41,419 nucleotides of DNA from Thiobacillus sp. 65-29 (lineage in GTDB: Bacteria > Pseudomonadota > Gammaproteobacteria > Burkholderiales > Thiobacillaceae). The stretch lies in contig MKWN01000058.1 of the NCBI GenBank assembly GCA_001899775.1, positions 51,640 to 93,058 on the forward strand. The letters are read 5' to 3'. Every line of letters begins with the position of its first letter. The stretch's first letter is position 1. Below, in pieces: positions 34,793-41,419 of the stretch. Position numbers and translations under genes: made by a program. The notes under the pieces were generated by a model. That model searched no databases. It had not been told where the DNA came from and was given only the letters and a program-made list of their open reading frames with translations.

Positions 34793-34819
34793 GGGTGCTG
34801 TGAAGCGGAGTGAAAGAAA

Positions 34820-35320
34820 ATGAAATTCAAGCCCTTTTGTACATCCCTGATGCTGGTGTCCATGGCGATCGCCACGCCGGCGTGGGCCGACACCAAGATC
34901 GGCTTCGTCAACACCGAACGCCTGTTGCGTGAGGCGCCGCTGTCGGTTGCCGCCCAGAAGAAACTGGAGCGCGAGTTCGCCTCGCGCGACCAGGAACTGC
35001 AGAAACTCGCCAAGCAGGCGCGTGACCTGCAGGCGCAGCTCGACAAGGACGGCGTGACCATGTCGGAAACCGAGCGTCGCAACAAGGAACGCGACCTGGG
35101 CAATCTCAACCGTGACCTGCAACGTCAGGGGCGCGAGTTCCGCGAGGACCTCAACCTGCGCCGCAACGAGGAACTGGGGCAGATCCAGGAACGCGCACGC
35201 AAGGCGATTCAGGATATCGCCAAGGCCGAGAAGTTCGACATCATCGTCGAGCAGGCCGTCTACGTCGATGCCAGGACCGACATCACCGATCGCGTGATGA
35301 AGGCGCTCGGCGGCAAGTAA
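34820..35320 (+). CDS. skp: Periplasmic chaperone Skp/OmpH
   Basis: A 166-residue periplasmic chaperone for unfolded outer-membrane proteins. The signal peptide is about residues 1-23 (AWA-DT), followed by the [16 protein letters not shown] strand-helix start typical of the family, then a long charged coiled-coil ([20 protein letters not shown] and onward) forming the trimer's tentacles, and a final strand [13 protein letters not shown] weak GAGTGAAAG lies before the ATG. It delivers clients to BamA, whose gene is upstream. Confidence 0.94.
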   Translation: MKFKPFCTSLMLVSMAIATPAWADTKIGFVNTERLLREAPLSVAAQKKLEREFASRDQELQKLAKQARDLQAQLDKDGVTMSETERRNKERDLGNLNRDLQRQGREFREDLNLRRNEELGQIQERARKAIQDIAKAEKFDIIVEQAVYVDARTDITDRVMKALGGK

Positions 35321-35360
35321 GCCACTGAATCCAGGCGCATCTCCGGAGCACGCAGCGGCG

Positions 35361-36389
35361 ATGGCCCTCACGCTCGCCGAACTCGTCGACCGCCTGGGTG
35401 GTGAGCTGCTTGGCGACGGCACGCGCACCATCCGCCAGATCGCACCGCTCGATCGCGCCACGTCGGACGAGATCGGATTCGTCGCCCAGACGAAATATCT
35501 CGCCCAGCTTGCCACGACCGGTGCCGGTGCGGTCATCCTGCCGCCGGATGCGCGCGACGCGTGCGAGCTGCCGCGCATTCTCACGCCCAATCCCTATCTG
35601 TATTTTGCCCGCGTTTCCGCGCTGCTGAATCCGCCGCCGCACCCGCCCGTCGGCGTCCATCCCACAGCGACGGTGGCGCCGGATGCGCAGGTCGCGGTGG
35701 ATGCCAGCGTCGGCCCCGGCGCGGTGATCGGCGCCGGGGCCCGGGTCGGCGCGCGCAGCGTGATCGGCCCGAATTGCGTGCTGGGCGACGGAGCGGCGAT
35801 TGGTACGGACTGCCTGCTGCACGCCAACGTCACCGTGTATCACGGTTGCGAAATCGGCGACCGCGCGATTCTCCACTCCGGCTGCGTCATCGGCTCCGAT
35901 GGCTTCGGCTTCGCGCCGAACGATGGGCGATGGGAAAAAATCCCGCAGATCGGCCGCGTCCGCATCGGCGACGACGTCGAGATCGGTGCCTGCACCACCA
36001 TCGACCGCGGCGCGCTGGAGGACACGGTGATCGAGGACGGCGTCAAGCTCGACAACCTGATCCAGGTCGCGCACAACGTGACGATCGGGGCGCACAGCGC
36101 GATCGCCGCGTGCACCGGGATTGCCGGCAGCGCGAAGATCGGGCGCCACTGCACCATCGGCGGTGCGGCGATGATCTTCGGCCACATCGAGATCGCCGAT
36201 GGCACGCGCATCTCGACCAATACACTCATCACCAAGTCGTTGCCCCGGCCGGGCACCTACACCTCCGCGCTGCCGTTTTCCGAGCACGAGGTGTGGCAGA
36301 AGAACGCCGTGCACATGCGCAACCTCGACAAGCTGGTGCAGCGCGTCAAGGAACTGGAAAAGAAACTCAAGGAACTGGAAGCCAAATGA
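35361..36389 (+). CDS. lpxD: UDP-3-O-acylglucosamine N-acyltransferase
   Basis: A 342-residue trimeric acyltransferase of lipid A synthesis, adding the second 3-hydroxyacyl chain. The N-terminal uridine-binding domain (about 1-100) precedes a left-handed beta-helix of isoleucine-patch hexapeptides (about 100-310; e.g. [16 protein letters not shown]). The catalytic His region is [19 protein letters not shown] near 180-198. The C-terminal helix ([19 protein letters not shown]) forms a coiled coil. Confidence 0.97.
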   Translation: MALTLAELVDRLGGELLGDGTRTIRQIAPLDRATSDEIGFVAQTKYLAQLATTGAGAVILPPDARDACELPRILTPNPYLYFARVSALLNPPPHPPVGVHPTATVAPDAQVAVDASVGPGAVIGAGARVGARSVIGPNCVLGDGAAIGTDCLLHANVTVYHGCEIGDRAILHSGCVIGSDGFGFAPNDGRWEKIPQIGRVRIGDDVEIGACTTIDRGALEDTVIEDGVKLDNLIQVAHNVTIGAHSAIAACTGIAGSAKIGRHCTIGGAAMIFGHIEIADGTRISTNTLITKSLPRPGTYTSALPFSEHEVWQKNAVHMRNLDKLVQRVKELEKKLKELEAK

Positions 36390-36835
36390 TCATGGAAATC
36401 GAGGAGGTGATGCAGTACCTCCCGCATCGCTATCCCTTTCTGCTGGTCGACCGTATCGTCGAGATGGAACTTGGCAAGTCGGTCACCGCGATCAAGAACG
36501 TGACCATCAATGAGCCGTTTTTCCCCGGCCATTTTCCCGGTGCGCCGGTGATGCCCGGCGTGTTGATTCTCGAGGCGATGGCGCAGGCGGCGGCGATCCT
36601 GTCGTTCAAGACCAAGAACTACGCACCGGAAGACATCGGCGTCGTGTATTTCGCCGGCATCGACGGCGCGCGCTTCAAGAAGCCGGTGAAGCCTGGTGAT
36701 CAGCTGGTGCTGAAGATCGAGATCGTGCGCGAGATGCGCGGCATCTGGAAATACACCGGCCGCGCGGAGGTCGACGGCGCGCTGGCGGCCGAGGCCGAAC
36801 TCATGGCGACGCTGCGCGACAAGCCGAAGGCCTGA
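36386..36835 (+). CDS. fabZ: (3R)-hydroxyacyl-[ACP] dehydratase FabZ
   Basis: A 149-residue hot-dog fold dehydratase of fatty-acid elongation. Catalytic H49 ([14 protein letters not shown]) and E63 ([11 protein letters not shown]) are in place. [14 protein letters not shown] near the start is typical. The ATG at 36386 overlaps the lpxD stop as ATGA; the Met at 36392 is a second possible start. The gene sits between the lipid A genes, sharing the hydroxyacyl-ACP pool with LpxA and LpxD. Confidence 0.97.
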   Translation: MIMEIEEVMQYLPHRYPFLLVDRIVEMELGKSVTAIKNVTINEPFFPGHFPGAPVMPGVLILEAMAQAAAILSFKTKNYAPEDIGVVYFAGIDGARFKKPVKPGDQLVLKIEIVREMRGIWKYTGRAEVDGALAAEAELMATLRDKPKA

Positions 36836-36837
36836 GC

Positions 36838-37620
36838 ATGGCTGCCGGGAGGATCCACCCCACTGCGCTGGTGGCGCCAGGCGCGCAACTCGCCGACGAC
36901 GTCGAGATCGGTCCTTACACAATCATCGGTGAGCATGTCGCGATCGGCACCGGCACCACGGTCGGGGCGCACGCGGTCATCACCGGCCACACCCGCATCG
37001 GCGCACGTAACCGCATCTTTCATTTCGTTTCGCTCGGCGAGGCGCCGCAGGACAAGAAGTACGCCGACGAGCCGACGCGCCTGGAAATCGGCGACGACAA
37101 CGTCATTCGCGAGTTCTGCACCTTCAACACCGGTACCGTGCAGGACCGTGGCGTCACCACGCTTGGCAGCCATAACTGGATCATGGCCTATGTCCACATC
37201 GCACACGACTGCGTGGTGGGTGACCACACCATCTTCGCCAACAACGCCTCGCTGGCGGGACATGCCGAGGTGGGCGACTGGGCGATCCTCGGCGGCTTCA
37301 CCGGCGTGCACCAGTTCTGCAAGGTCGGCGCCCACGTCATGACCGGCATTTCGAGCGTGGTGTTCAAGGACATCCCGCCTTTCGTCATGGCGTCCGGCCA
37401 GCCCGCCGCGCCGCACGGACTCAACAGCGAGGGCCTCAAGCGGCGCGGTTTTTCGGCCGACGCGCTGGCGGCCTTGAAGCGCGCCTACAGGATTCTCTAC
37501 CGCGAGGGCAACACAGTGGCCGAGGCGCAGGCCAGGCTCGAACCGCTGGCGGCCACGCATGCCGAGGTTCGCCAGTTGCTCGATTTCCTTGCGCGCGCCG
37601 AGCGCGGCATCATCCGGTGA
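36838..37620 (+). CDS. lpxA: UDP-N-acetylglucosamine acyltransferase
   Basis: A 260-residue first enzyme of lipid A synthesis. Hexapeptide repeats of the left-handed beta-helix ([22 protein letters not shown] onward) fill residues 5-190, followed by a helical C-terminal region. The catalytic His is in the [13 protein letters not shown] segment near 120-132. Start ATG 2 bp after the fabZ stop. The stop overlaps the lpxB GTG. Confidence 0.97.
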   Translation: MAAGRIHPTALVAPGAQLADDVEIGPYTIIGEHVAIGTGTTVGAHAVITGHTRIGARNRIFHFVSLGEAPQDKKYADEPTRLEIGDDNVIREFCTFNTGTVQDRGVTTLGSHNWIMAYVHIAHDCVVGDHTIFANNASLAGHAEVGDWAILGGFTGVHQFCKVGAHVMTGISSVVFKDIPPFVMASGQPAAPHGLNSEGLKRRGFSADALAALKRAYRILYREGNTVAEAQARLEPLAATHAEVRQLLDFLARAERGIIR

Positions 37621-38750
37621 TCGATCTCGGAGTCGTCGCCGGCGAGGCGTCCGGCGATCTCCTCGGCGCGCACTTCGTCACCGCCCTCCGGCAAACCCGT
37701 CCGTCCCTCAGCGCCGCCGGTATCGCCGGCCCGCGACTCGTCGAATCCGGCGTGACGGCGGTTTATGCCAGTGACAGGCTCGCGGTCAACGGTTATGTCG
37801 AAGTGCTCCGTCATCTGCCGGAATTGTTGTGGATACGCGCGCGCATGACCCGCTATTTCCTGCGGCAACGCCCCCGGGTGTTCGTCGGCATCGATGCGCC
37901 GGACTTCAACTTCACGCTGGAAGCGCACCTGAAGGCCGCCGGGATTCCCACTGTGCACTTCGTCAGCCCGTCGATCTGGGCGTGGCGGCCGGAGCGCATC
38001 CATCGCATCAGGCAGGCGGTGTCACACATGCTGGTGGTGTTTCCGTTCGAGGAAGCCATTTACCGCGACGCGGGCATTCCGGTGAGTTACGTTGGCCATC
38101 CGCTCGCCGACGTCATTCCACTCGATCCGGATACCGCGGCCGCGCGCGCCGCGCTTGGACTGCACGGCGGGCCGATCCTGGCGCTGCTGCCAGGCAGCCG
38201 CCTGTCCGAAGTGAAGCGGCACGCGCGACTGATGCTCGACGCCGCGCGCCTCGTTCACCAGCGCCACGGTGATGCGCAGTTCGTTTTGCCAGCCGCGAAC
38301 GGCGCTGCGGCGAGCATCGTGCGTGCGGCACTGCATGGGACGAGCCTGCCGGTACGCGTTCTGGACGGACAGTCGCACACGGCGCTGGCGGCGTGCGACG
38401 TCGCATTGGTCGCCTCCGGCACGGCCACGCTCGAGACGGCGCTGTTCAAGAAGCCGATGGTGATCACCTACCGCGTGCCCGCGCTCACCGCGCGCATGAT
38501 GCGAAAAAAGGCGCTGCTGCCGTGGATCGGACTGCCGAACATCCTGGCACGCGACTGGATCGTCCCGGAGCGCGTGCAGGAAGCGGCCACCGCGGAAAAC
38601 CTGGCGGCCGATGCGCTCGCCTGGCTGGACGATGCGCCGCGCCGCGCTGCCGTGATCGAGCGGTTTCGCGCCATGCACGAGTCGCTGCGTTGCAACGCAG
38701 GTGCGCGCATCGCCGAGGCCGTGGTGCCTTATCTGGAGACGCGTGCATGA
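37617..38750 (+). CDS. lpxB: Lipid A disaccharide synthase
   Basis: A 377-residue membrane-associated GT-B glycosyltransferase of family GT19, joining two UDP-acylglucosamine derivatives. [15 protein letters not shown] (6-20), [11 protein letters not shown] (87-97), [15 protein letters not shown] (113-127), [12 protein letters not shown] (196-207) and [21 protein letters not shown] (263-283) are family marks. The GTG at 37617 overlaps the lpxA stop as GTGA. Confidence 0.97.
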   Translation: MIDLGVVAGEASGDLLGAHFVTALRQTRPSLSAAGIAGPRLVESGVTAVYASDRLAVNGYVEVLRHLPELLWIRARMTRYFLRQRPRVFVGIDAPDFNFTLEAHLKAAGIPTVHFVSPSIWAWRPERIHRIRQAVSHMLVVFPFEEAIYRDAGIPVSYVGHPLADVIPLDPDTAAARAALGLHGGPILALLPGSRLSEVKRHARLMLDAARLVHQRHGDAQFVLPAANGAAASIVRAALHGTSLPVRVLDGQSHTALAACDVALVASGTATLETALFKKPMVITYRVPALTARMMRKKALLPWIGLPNILARDWIVPERVQEAATAENLAADALAWLDDAPRRAAVIERFRAMHESLRCNAGARIAEAVVPYLETRA

Positions 38751-39343
38751 ACCTGCACTGGGGACCGGTGGGACTGTGCGGCGTGGACGAAGCCGGCCGC
38801 GGACCACTTGCCGGCCCTGTCGTCGCCGCCGCGGTGATGCTCGATCCCGCGCGGCGCATCGACGGTCTGCGCGACTCGAAGAAGCTTTCCGCCGCGGCGC
38901 GCGAGCGTCTTGCGGGTGTGATTCGCCGCGACGCACTCGCCTGGTGTGTGGCCGAGGCGAGCGTCGAGGAAATCGATACGCTGAACATCCTCAACGCGAC
39001 CCTGCTGGCGATGCGCCGCGCGGTCGAAGGACTGACACGTGCGCCCGACGACGTGTGGGTCGATGGCAACCGCTGCCCGGTCTGGCCGTGGCGCTCGCAG
39101 ACGGTGGTGAAGGGCGACGACAAGGTGGCCGCCATCGCGGCGGCCTCCATTCTTGCCAAGACCGAACGCGACCGCTTCATGCGCCGTCTGGACGAAATCT
39201 ACCCCGCCTACGGTTTCGCGCGCCACATGGGGTACGGCACTGCGGTGCACCTCGAGGCGTTGAAGGCGCACGGCGCGTGCCCGCAGCACCGTACGAGCTT
39301 CGCACCGGTTAAACTGGCAATCGCGCAAACGGCTTTGTTTTGA
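38747..39343 (+). CDS. rnhB: Ribonuclease HII
   Basis: A 198-residue ribonuclease HII that removes ribonucleotides from [23 protein letters not shown] (11-30) carries catalytic D14 and E15; the other acidic residues lie in VWVDGN (about 102-107) and [21 protein letters not shown] and the tail [23 protein letters not shown] are typical. The ATG overlaps the lpxB stop as ATGA, and this is the last gene of the overlap chain. Confidence 0.97.
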   Translation: MNLHWGPVGLCGVDEAGRGPLAGPVVAAAVMLDPARRIDGLRDSKKLSAAARERLAGVIRRDALAWCVAEASVEEIDTLNILNATLLAMRRAVEGLTRAPDDVWVDGNRCPVWPWRSQTVVKGDDKVAAIAAASILAKTERDRFMRRLDEIYPAYGFARHMGYGTAVHLEALKAHGACPQHRTSFAPVKLAIAQTALF

Positions 39344-39354
39344 AAGGAAAAACC

Positions 39355-39816
39355 ATGGTGGTGTCATTGTTGTTTCATGTGCTGGGGATCGTCGTCTGGG
39401 TTGGCGGCATGTTCTTCGCCTACATGGCTTTGCGGCCGGTGGCGGCCAGCGTGCTGGAACCGCCGCAGCGGCTGACGTTGTGGGCCGGGGTGTTCGGGAA
39501 ATTCTTTCCCTGGGTGTGGGTGTCGGTGCTGCTGATCCTGCTCACCGGCCTGCACATGATGGCGCTGTTCGGTTGGCTTGCGGCGCCGCTTTACGTTCTC
39601 GCCATGCTGGCGATCGGCCTTCTGATGATGCTGATCTATCTCGTGGTGTTCTTCATGCCCTACGCGAAGCTCAAGCGTGCGGTCGCCGAGCAGAACTGGA
39701 AAGCAGGCGGTGCTGCGCTCGGACAGATTCGACAACTGATCGGCATCAACCTTGTTCTCGGCCTGCTCACGATCGTGCTGGTGTTCGCCGGCAAAATGAT
39801 GGTATCCGGCGCCTGA
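39355..39816 (+). CDS. CopD-family-like small membrane protein
   Basis: A 153-residue inner-membrane protein with four predicted helices: about 3-26, 44-67, 77-99 and 126-147. The first helix contains HVLGIVVWVGGMFFAYMALRP, a common feature of CopD-like and related haem-binding membrane proteins; the conserved His near the start and H65 in LTGLHMM could be ligands. The ATG at 39355 has AAAGGA 6 nt upstream; a TTG at 39340 is less likely. It begins 11 bp after rnhB and probably shares its transcript. The function is uncertain. Confidence 0.75.
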   Translation: MVVSLLFHVLGIVVWVGGMFFAYMALRPVAASVLEPPQRLTLWAGVFGKFFPWVWVSVLLILLTGLHMMALFGWLAAPLYVLAMLAIGLLMMLIYLVVFFMPYAKLKRAVAEQNWKAGGAALGQIRQLIGINLVLGLLTIVLVFAGKMMVSGA

Positions 39817-39879
39817 ACGGGCATCAGGGGGCTGGACGCGGTTCCCGTCGCATTTTGCAGTTCTTTACGCTTCCTCGGC

Positions 39880-39909
39880 TTGGATTGCCGAGAAATTGGC
39901 TAATATTAG
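39880..39909 (+). promoter_or_regulatory. Candidate promoter before the VPAVY repeat protein
   Basis: TTGGAT (39880-39885) is followed by two overlapping -10 candidates, TAATAT at 39901 (15-bp spacer) and TATTAG at 39904 (18-bp spacer). The -35 lies in the loop of an inverted repeat, CTCGGC-N7-GCCGAG (39874-39892), a possible operator. The rest of the 39817-40062 gap shows no other gene. Confidence 0.4.
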
Positions 39910-40062
39910 AAAAGTATGAAGCAATCTGGCCGTTCCAGCCTCCGAGCGGATCGCCGCGCTTTTCCACATGAGCACGCAGTGGCGATGCACGTGCAAGAAG
40001 CGTGGCCTGCGCGCCCAACGTGGCTGGGTCTGATGATTTCCCACAATGAAAGGAAAATGTCT

Positions 40063-41322
40063 ATGCGTATCGCCATGAAAACCATCAATGTTGCCTTGCT
40101 GGCCATGGGCATGAGCAGTTTCGCCGCCACCCCGGCACTGGCTGAAGCGCGCTACTACGATCCCAGCAACGTGGGTGGCAATACGACCGGTTACGAGCTC
40201 TACAAGACGATCGGCTGCCCCGGCCGGCAACTGCTCGATCCGCCGTGCAAGGAAGACGTCAAACCTGCACCGGTCGCCAAGCCCGCTCCGGCGCCGGTGC
40301 CGGCGCGAACAGCCAAGGAAGAGTGCATGGCGAACGCCAAGCCCGGCGAATGCTATGTGCTCATCGTCAAGGATCCGGTGTACGGCACGGAGAAGGTGCA
40401 GAAACTGGTGAAGGAAGCAGGCGAGCGCATTGAGATCGTTCCGCCGGTATACAAGGCGGTGAAGGTTCGTGTGACCAGCGAGGAAATCCAGGAAGTGGTG
40501 CCTGCGGTCTATGAAACGGTCAAGGAACGTGTCCTGGTGAAGCCGGCGACGAACCGGCTGGAAACCGTGCCTGCGGTCTTCGAGGAGGTCGAGGAACGCG
40601 TGATGGTCAAGCCGGCCGGCAAGAAAGCGATCGAGGTTCCCGCGGTCTACGAGGATGTCACCGAGCGGACACTGGTGCGCGCGGCGTACACGACGTGGAA
40701 GCCGGGTACGGCGACCAGCATCCAGAAAATCGATGAAAAGACCGGCGAGATTTTCTGTCTGGTCGAAGTGCCGGCGGAATATCAGGAAGTCACCACGCGC
40801 GTGATGAAGACGCCGGCCTCGATCCGCTACGATGAAATTCCGGCGGTGTATGAGACCGGCAAGCGTACCGTGCTGAAGAGCGCGGAGACGACGCGTACCA
40901 TCGAAATCCCGGCCGAATACGCCGAGCGCGAAGTGACCAGGCTGGTCAAGCCGGCCACCACGGTGACGAAAGTGGTGCCGGTCGATTACGAACGCGAGAT
41001 CATGACGGAAGTGCAACCGGCGACGCAGAAGCGGGTGGCCGTACCTGCCGAGTTCGAAATGGTCGACCAGCAGGTGATCCTCGTTCCGGCGAAACAGTAC
41101 TGCACCCGCATCCTTTGCGACGTCAATGCCACGGCGGAGAAGATGATGGAAATCCAGCGCGCGCTGAAGGCGGCGGGATACTATCCGGATGGTCCGATCG
41201 ATGGCGTGGTCGGCGCCAACACGACGGCTGCGGTGGCCGAGTTCCAGAAGGCCAAGGGATTGATCGGGGACGGGTATCTGACCCTCGAGACGGTCAAGGC
41301 ACTGGGCGTCGCGGCGCCATAA
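40063..41322 (+). CDS. Exported VPAVY-repeat protein with peptidoglycan-binding domain
   Basis: A 419-residue exported protein. The signal peptide is about residues 1-27 (ALA-EA). A short Cys-containing linker and a Pro/Ala/Lys stretch (62-83) follow. Nine repeats of about 23 residues begin at 126, 146, 169, 192, 236, 259, 282, 305 and 327, with consensus [VI]PA[VE][YF]E-x-V-x-x-R-V-[LM]-V-K-P-A; one 21-residue insert interrupts them at about 212-233. The C-terminal domain (about 355-416; IQRALKAAGYYPDGPIDGVVG, then TAAVAEFQKAKGL) is a PG_binding_1 fold. Seven Cys outside the signal could form disulfides. The ATG at 40063 is 8 nt after AAGGA; an ATG at 40057 is possible. Role: probably a cell-wall-bound surface or spacer protein. 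Confidence 0.85.
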   Translation: MRIAMKTINVALLAMGMSSFAATPALAEARYYDPSNVGGNTTGYELYKTIGCPGRQLLDPPCKEDVKPAPVAKPAPAPVPARTAKEECMANAKPGECYVLIVKDPVYGTEKVQKLVKEAGERIEIVPPVYKAVKVRVTSEEIQEVVPAVYETVKERVLVKPATNRLETVPAVFEEVEERVMVKPAGKKAIEVPAVYEDVTERTLVRAAYTTWKPGTATSIQKIDEKTGEIFCLVEVPAEYQEVTTRVMKTPASIRYDEIPAVYETGKRTVLKSAETTRTIEIPAEYAEREVTRLVKPATTVTKVVPVDYEREIMTEVQPATQKRVAVPAEFEMVDQQVILVPAKQYCTRILCDVNATAEKMMEIQRALKAAGYYPDGPIDGVVGANTTAAVAEFQKAKGLIGDGYLTLETVKALGVAAP

Positions 41323-41339
41323 GCGCATCCGAAGTCGAC

Positions 41340-41368
41340 AGCCCTCCCGCTCGCGGGAGGGCTTTTTT
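41340..41368 (+). terminator. Strong Rho-independent terminator
   Basis: AGCCCTCCCG (41340-41349) pairs perfectly with CGGGAGGGCT (41354-41363) around CTCG, and six Ts follow (41363-41368). It ends the transcript of the repeat protein gene. The next base after GG is the presumed group II intron start. Confidence 0.92.
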
Positions 41369-41369
41369 G

Positions 41370-41419
41370 GTGCGCCCGGCACGGGCGCACTCTTGTGGGT
41401 GAAAGTCCCACCGTAAGTT
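41370..41419 (+). mobile_element. 5' end of a group II intron (truncated by window edge)
   Basis: The stretch begins GTGCGCCC, the conserved GUGYG start of group II introns. GTGCGCCC (41370-41377) pairs with GGGCGCAC (41383-41390), and GTGGG (41395-41399) with CCCAC (41407-41411) around TGAAAGT, the GGGUGAAAGUCCC arrangement common near the 5' end of bacterial intron domain I. Only 50 nt are visible, so the reverse transcriptase and domains V/VI cannot be checked. Location right behind a terminator is typical of class C introns. Confidence 0.7.

Noticed and set aside
32327-35590. Minus-strand open frame of 1087 codons opposite bamA, skp and lpxD
   Set aside because: High-GC shadow frame with no initiation signal; three well-known genes lie on the plus strand.
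39853-39871. Partial PEP-CTERM box (TTCTTTACG) upstream of the VPAVY repeat protein
   Set aside because: Only the right half matches; the TGTCGGAA half is missing, no -24/-12 element follows at about 85 nt, and the protein has no PEP-CTERM tail.

Overview
This high-GC window looks like a chromosomal segment of a betaproteobacterium, most likely of the Rhodocyclales/Nitrosomonadales type. The evidence is the rpsB-tsf-pyrH-frr-uppS-cdsA-dxr-rseP-bamA-skp-lpxD-fabZ-lpxA-lpxB-rnhB run, map-glnD upstream of it on the opposite strand, and PEP-CTERM (exosortase substrate) genes with sigma-54 promoters beside an exopolysaccharide-initiating phosphoglycosyltransferase. The species cannot be fixed from sequence reading alone.

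Region 1 (1-4950) is a surface/exopolysaccharide block. It has a G-rich heptamer array, three PEP-CTERM proteins (two apparently paralogous), two copies of a 17-bp upstream box each followed about 85 bp later by a -24/-12 promoter, a WcaJ/EpsB-like initiating sugar transferase, and a small Ala/Pro-rich lipoprotein. Region 2 (4950-9340) has a minus-strand rmuC-mtfA-aminotransferase operon, then a small accessory island. The island is a PIN-toxin/ribbon-helix-helix antitoxin pair lying between two further copies of the PEP-CTERM box, followed by a PEP-CTERM gene remnant.

Region 3 (9340-15080, minus strand) carries typA, a membrane-anchored protein of unknown function coupled to a group II truncated haemoglobin, a lipoprotein-type phospholipase D/cardiolipin synthase, and ampD. 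Region 4 (15165-18535, plus strand) carries purine salvage (hpt plus a methylthioinosine phosphorylase-type enzyme), rsuA, def, and a two-gene unit with a FlaF-like protein behind a sequence matching the flagellar sigma-28 promoter. Two heptamer arrays fill the gap to the convergent glnD gene, and the last repeat unit supplies the glnD stop codon.

Region 5 (18690-25176) has glnD and map, a Gly-rich exported protein, another small exported protein, and an OmpR/EnvZ-type two-component system lying between map and rpsB. Region 6 (25173-39343) is the long translation/envelope operon, starting from a recognisable promoter and a structured rpsB leader, with most genes overlapping by 4 nt. Region 7 (39355-41419) has a CopD-like membrane protein, an exported protein with nine ~23-residue VPAVY-type repeats and a C-terminal peptidoglycan-binding domain, a strong terminator, and directly after it what looks like the 5' end of a group II intron cut off by the window edge.

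The most notable observations are the PEP-CTERM regulatory architecture (including orphan boxes around a toxin-antitoxin module), the sigma-28-like FlaF-like unit, the VPAVY repeat protein, the structured rpsB leader and the intron start behind a terminator. All functional statements rest on motif recognition by eye; no database search was run.
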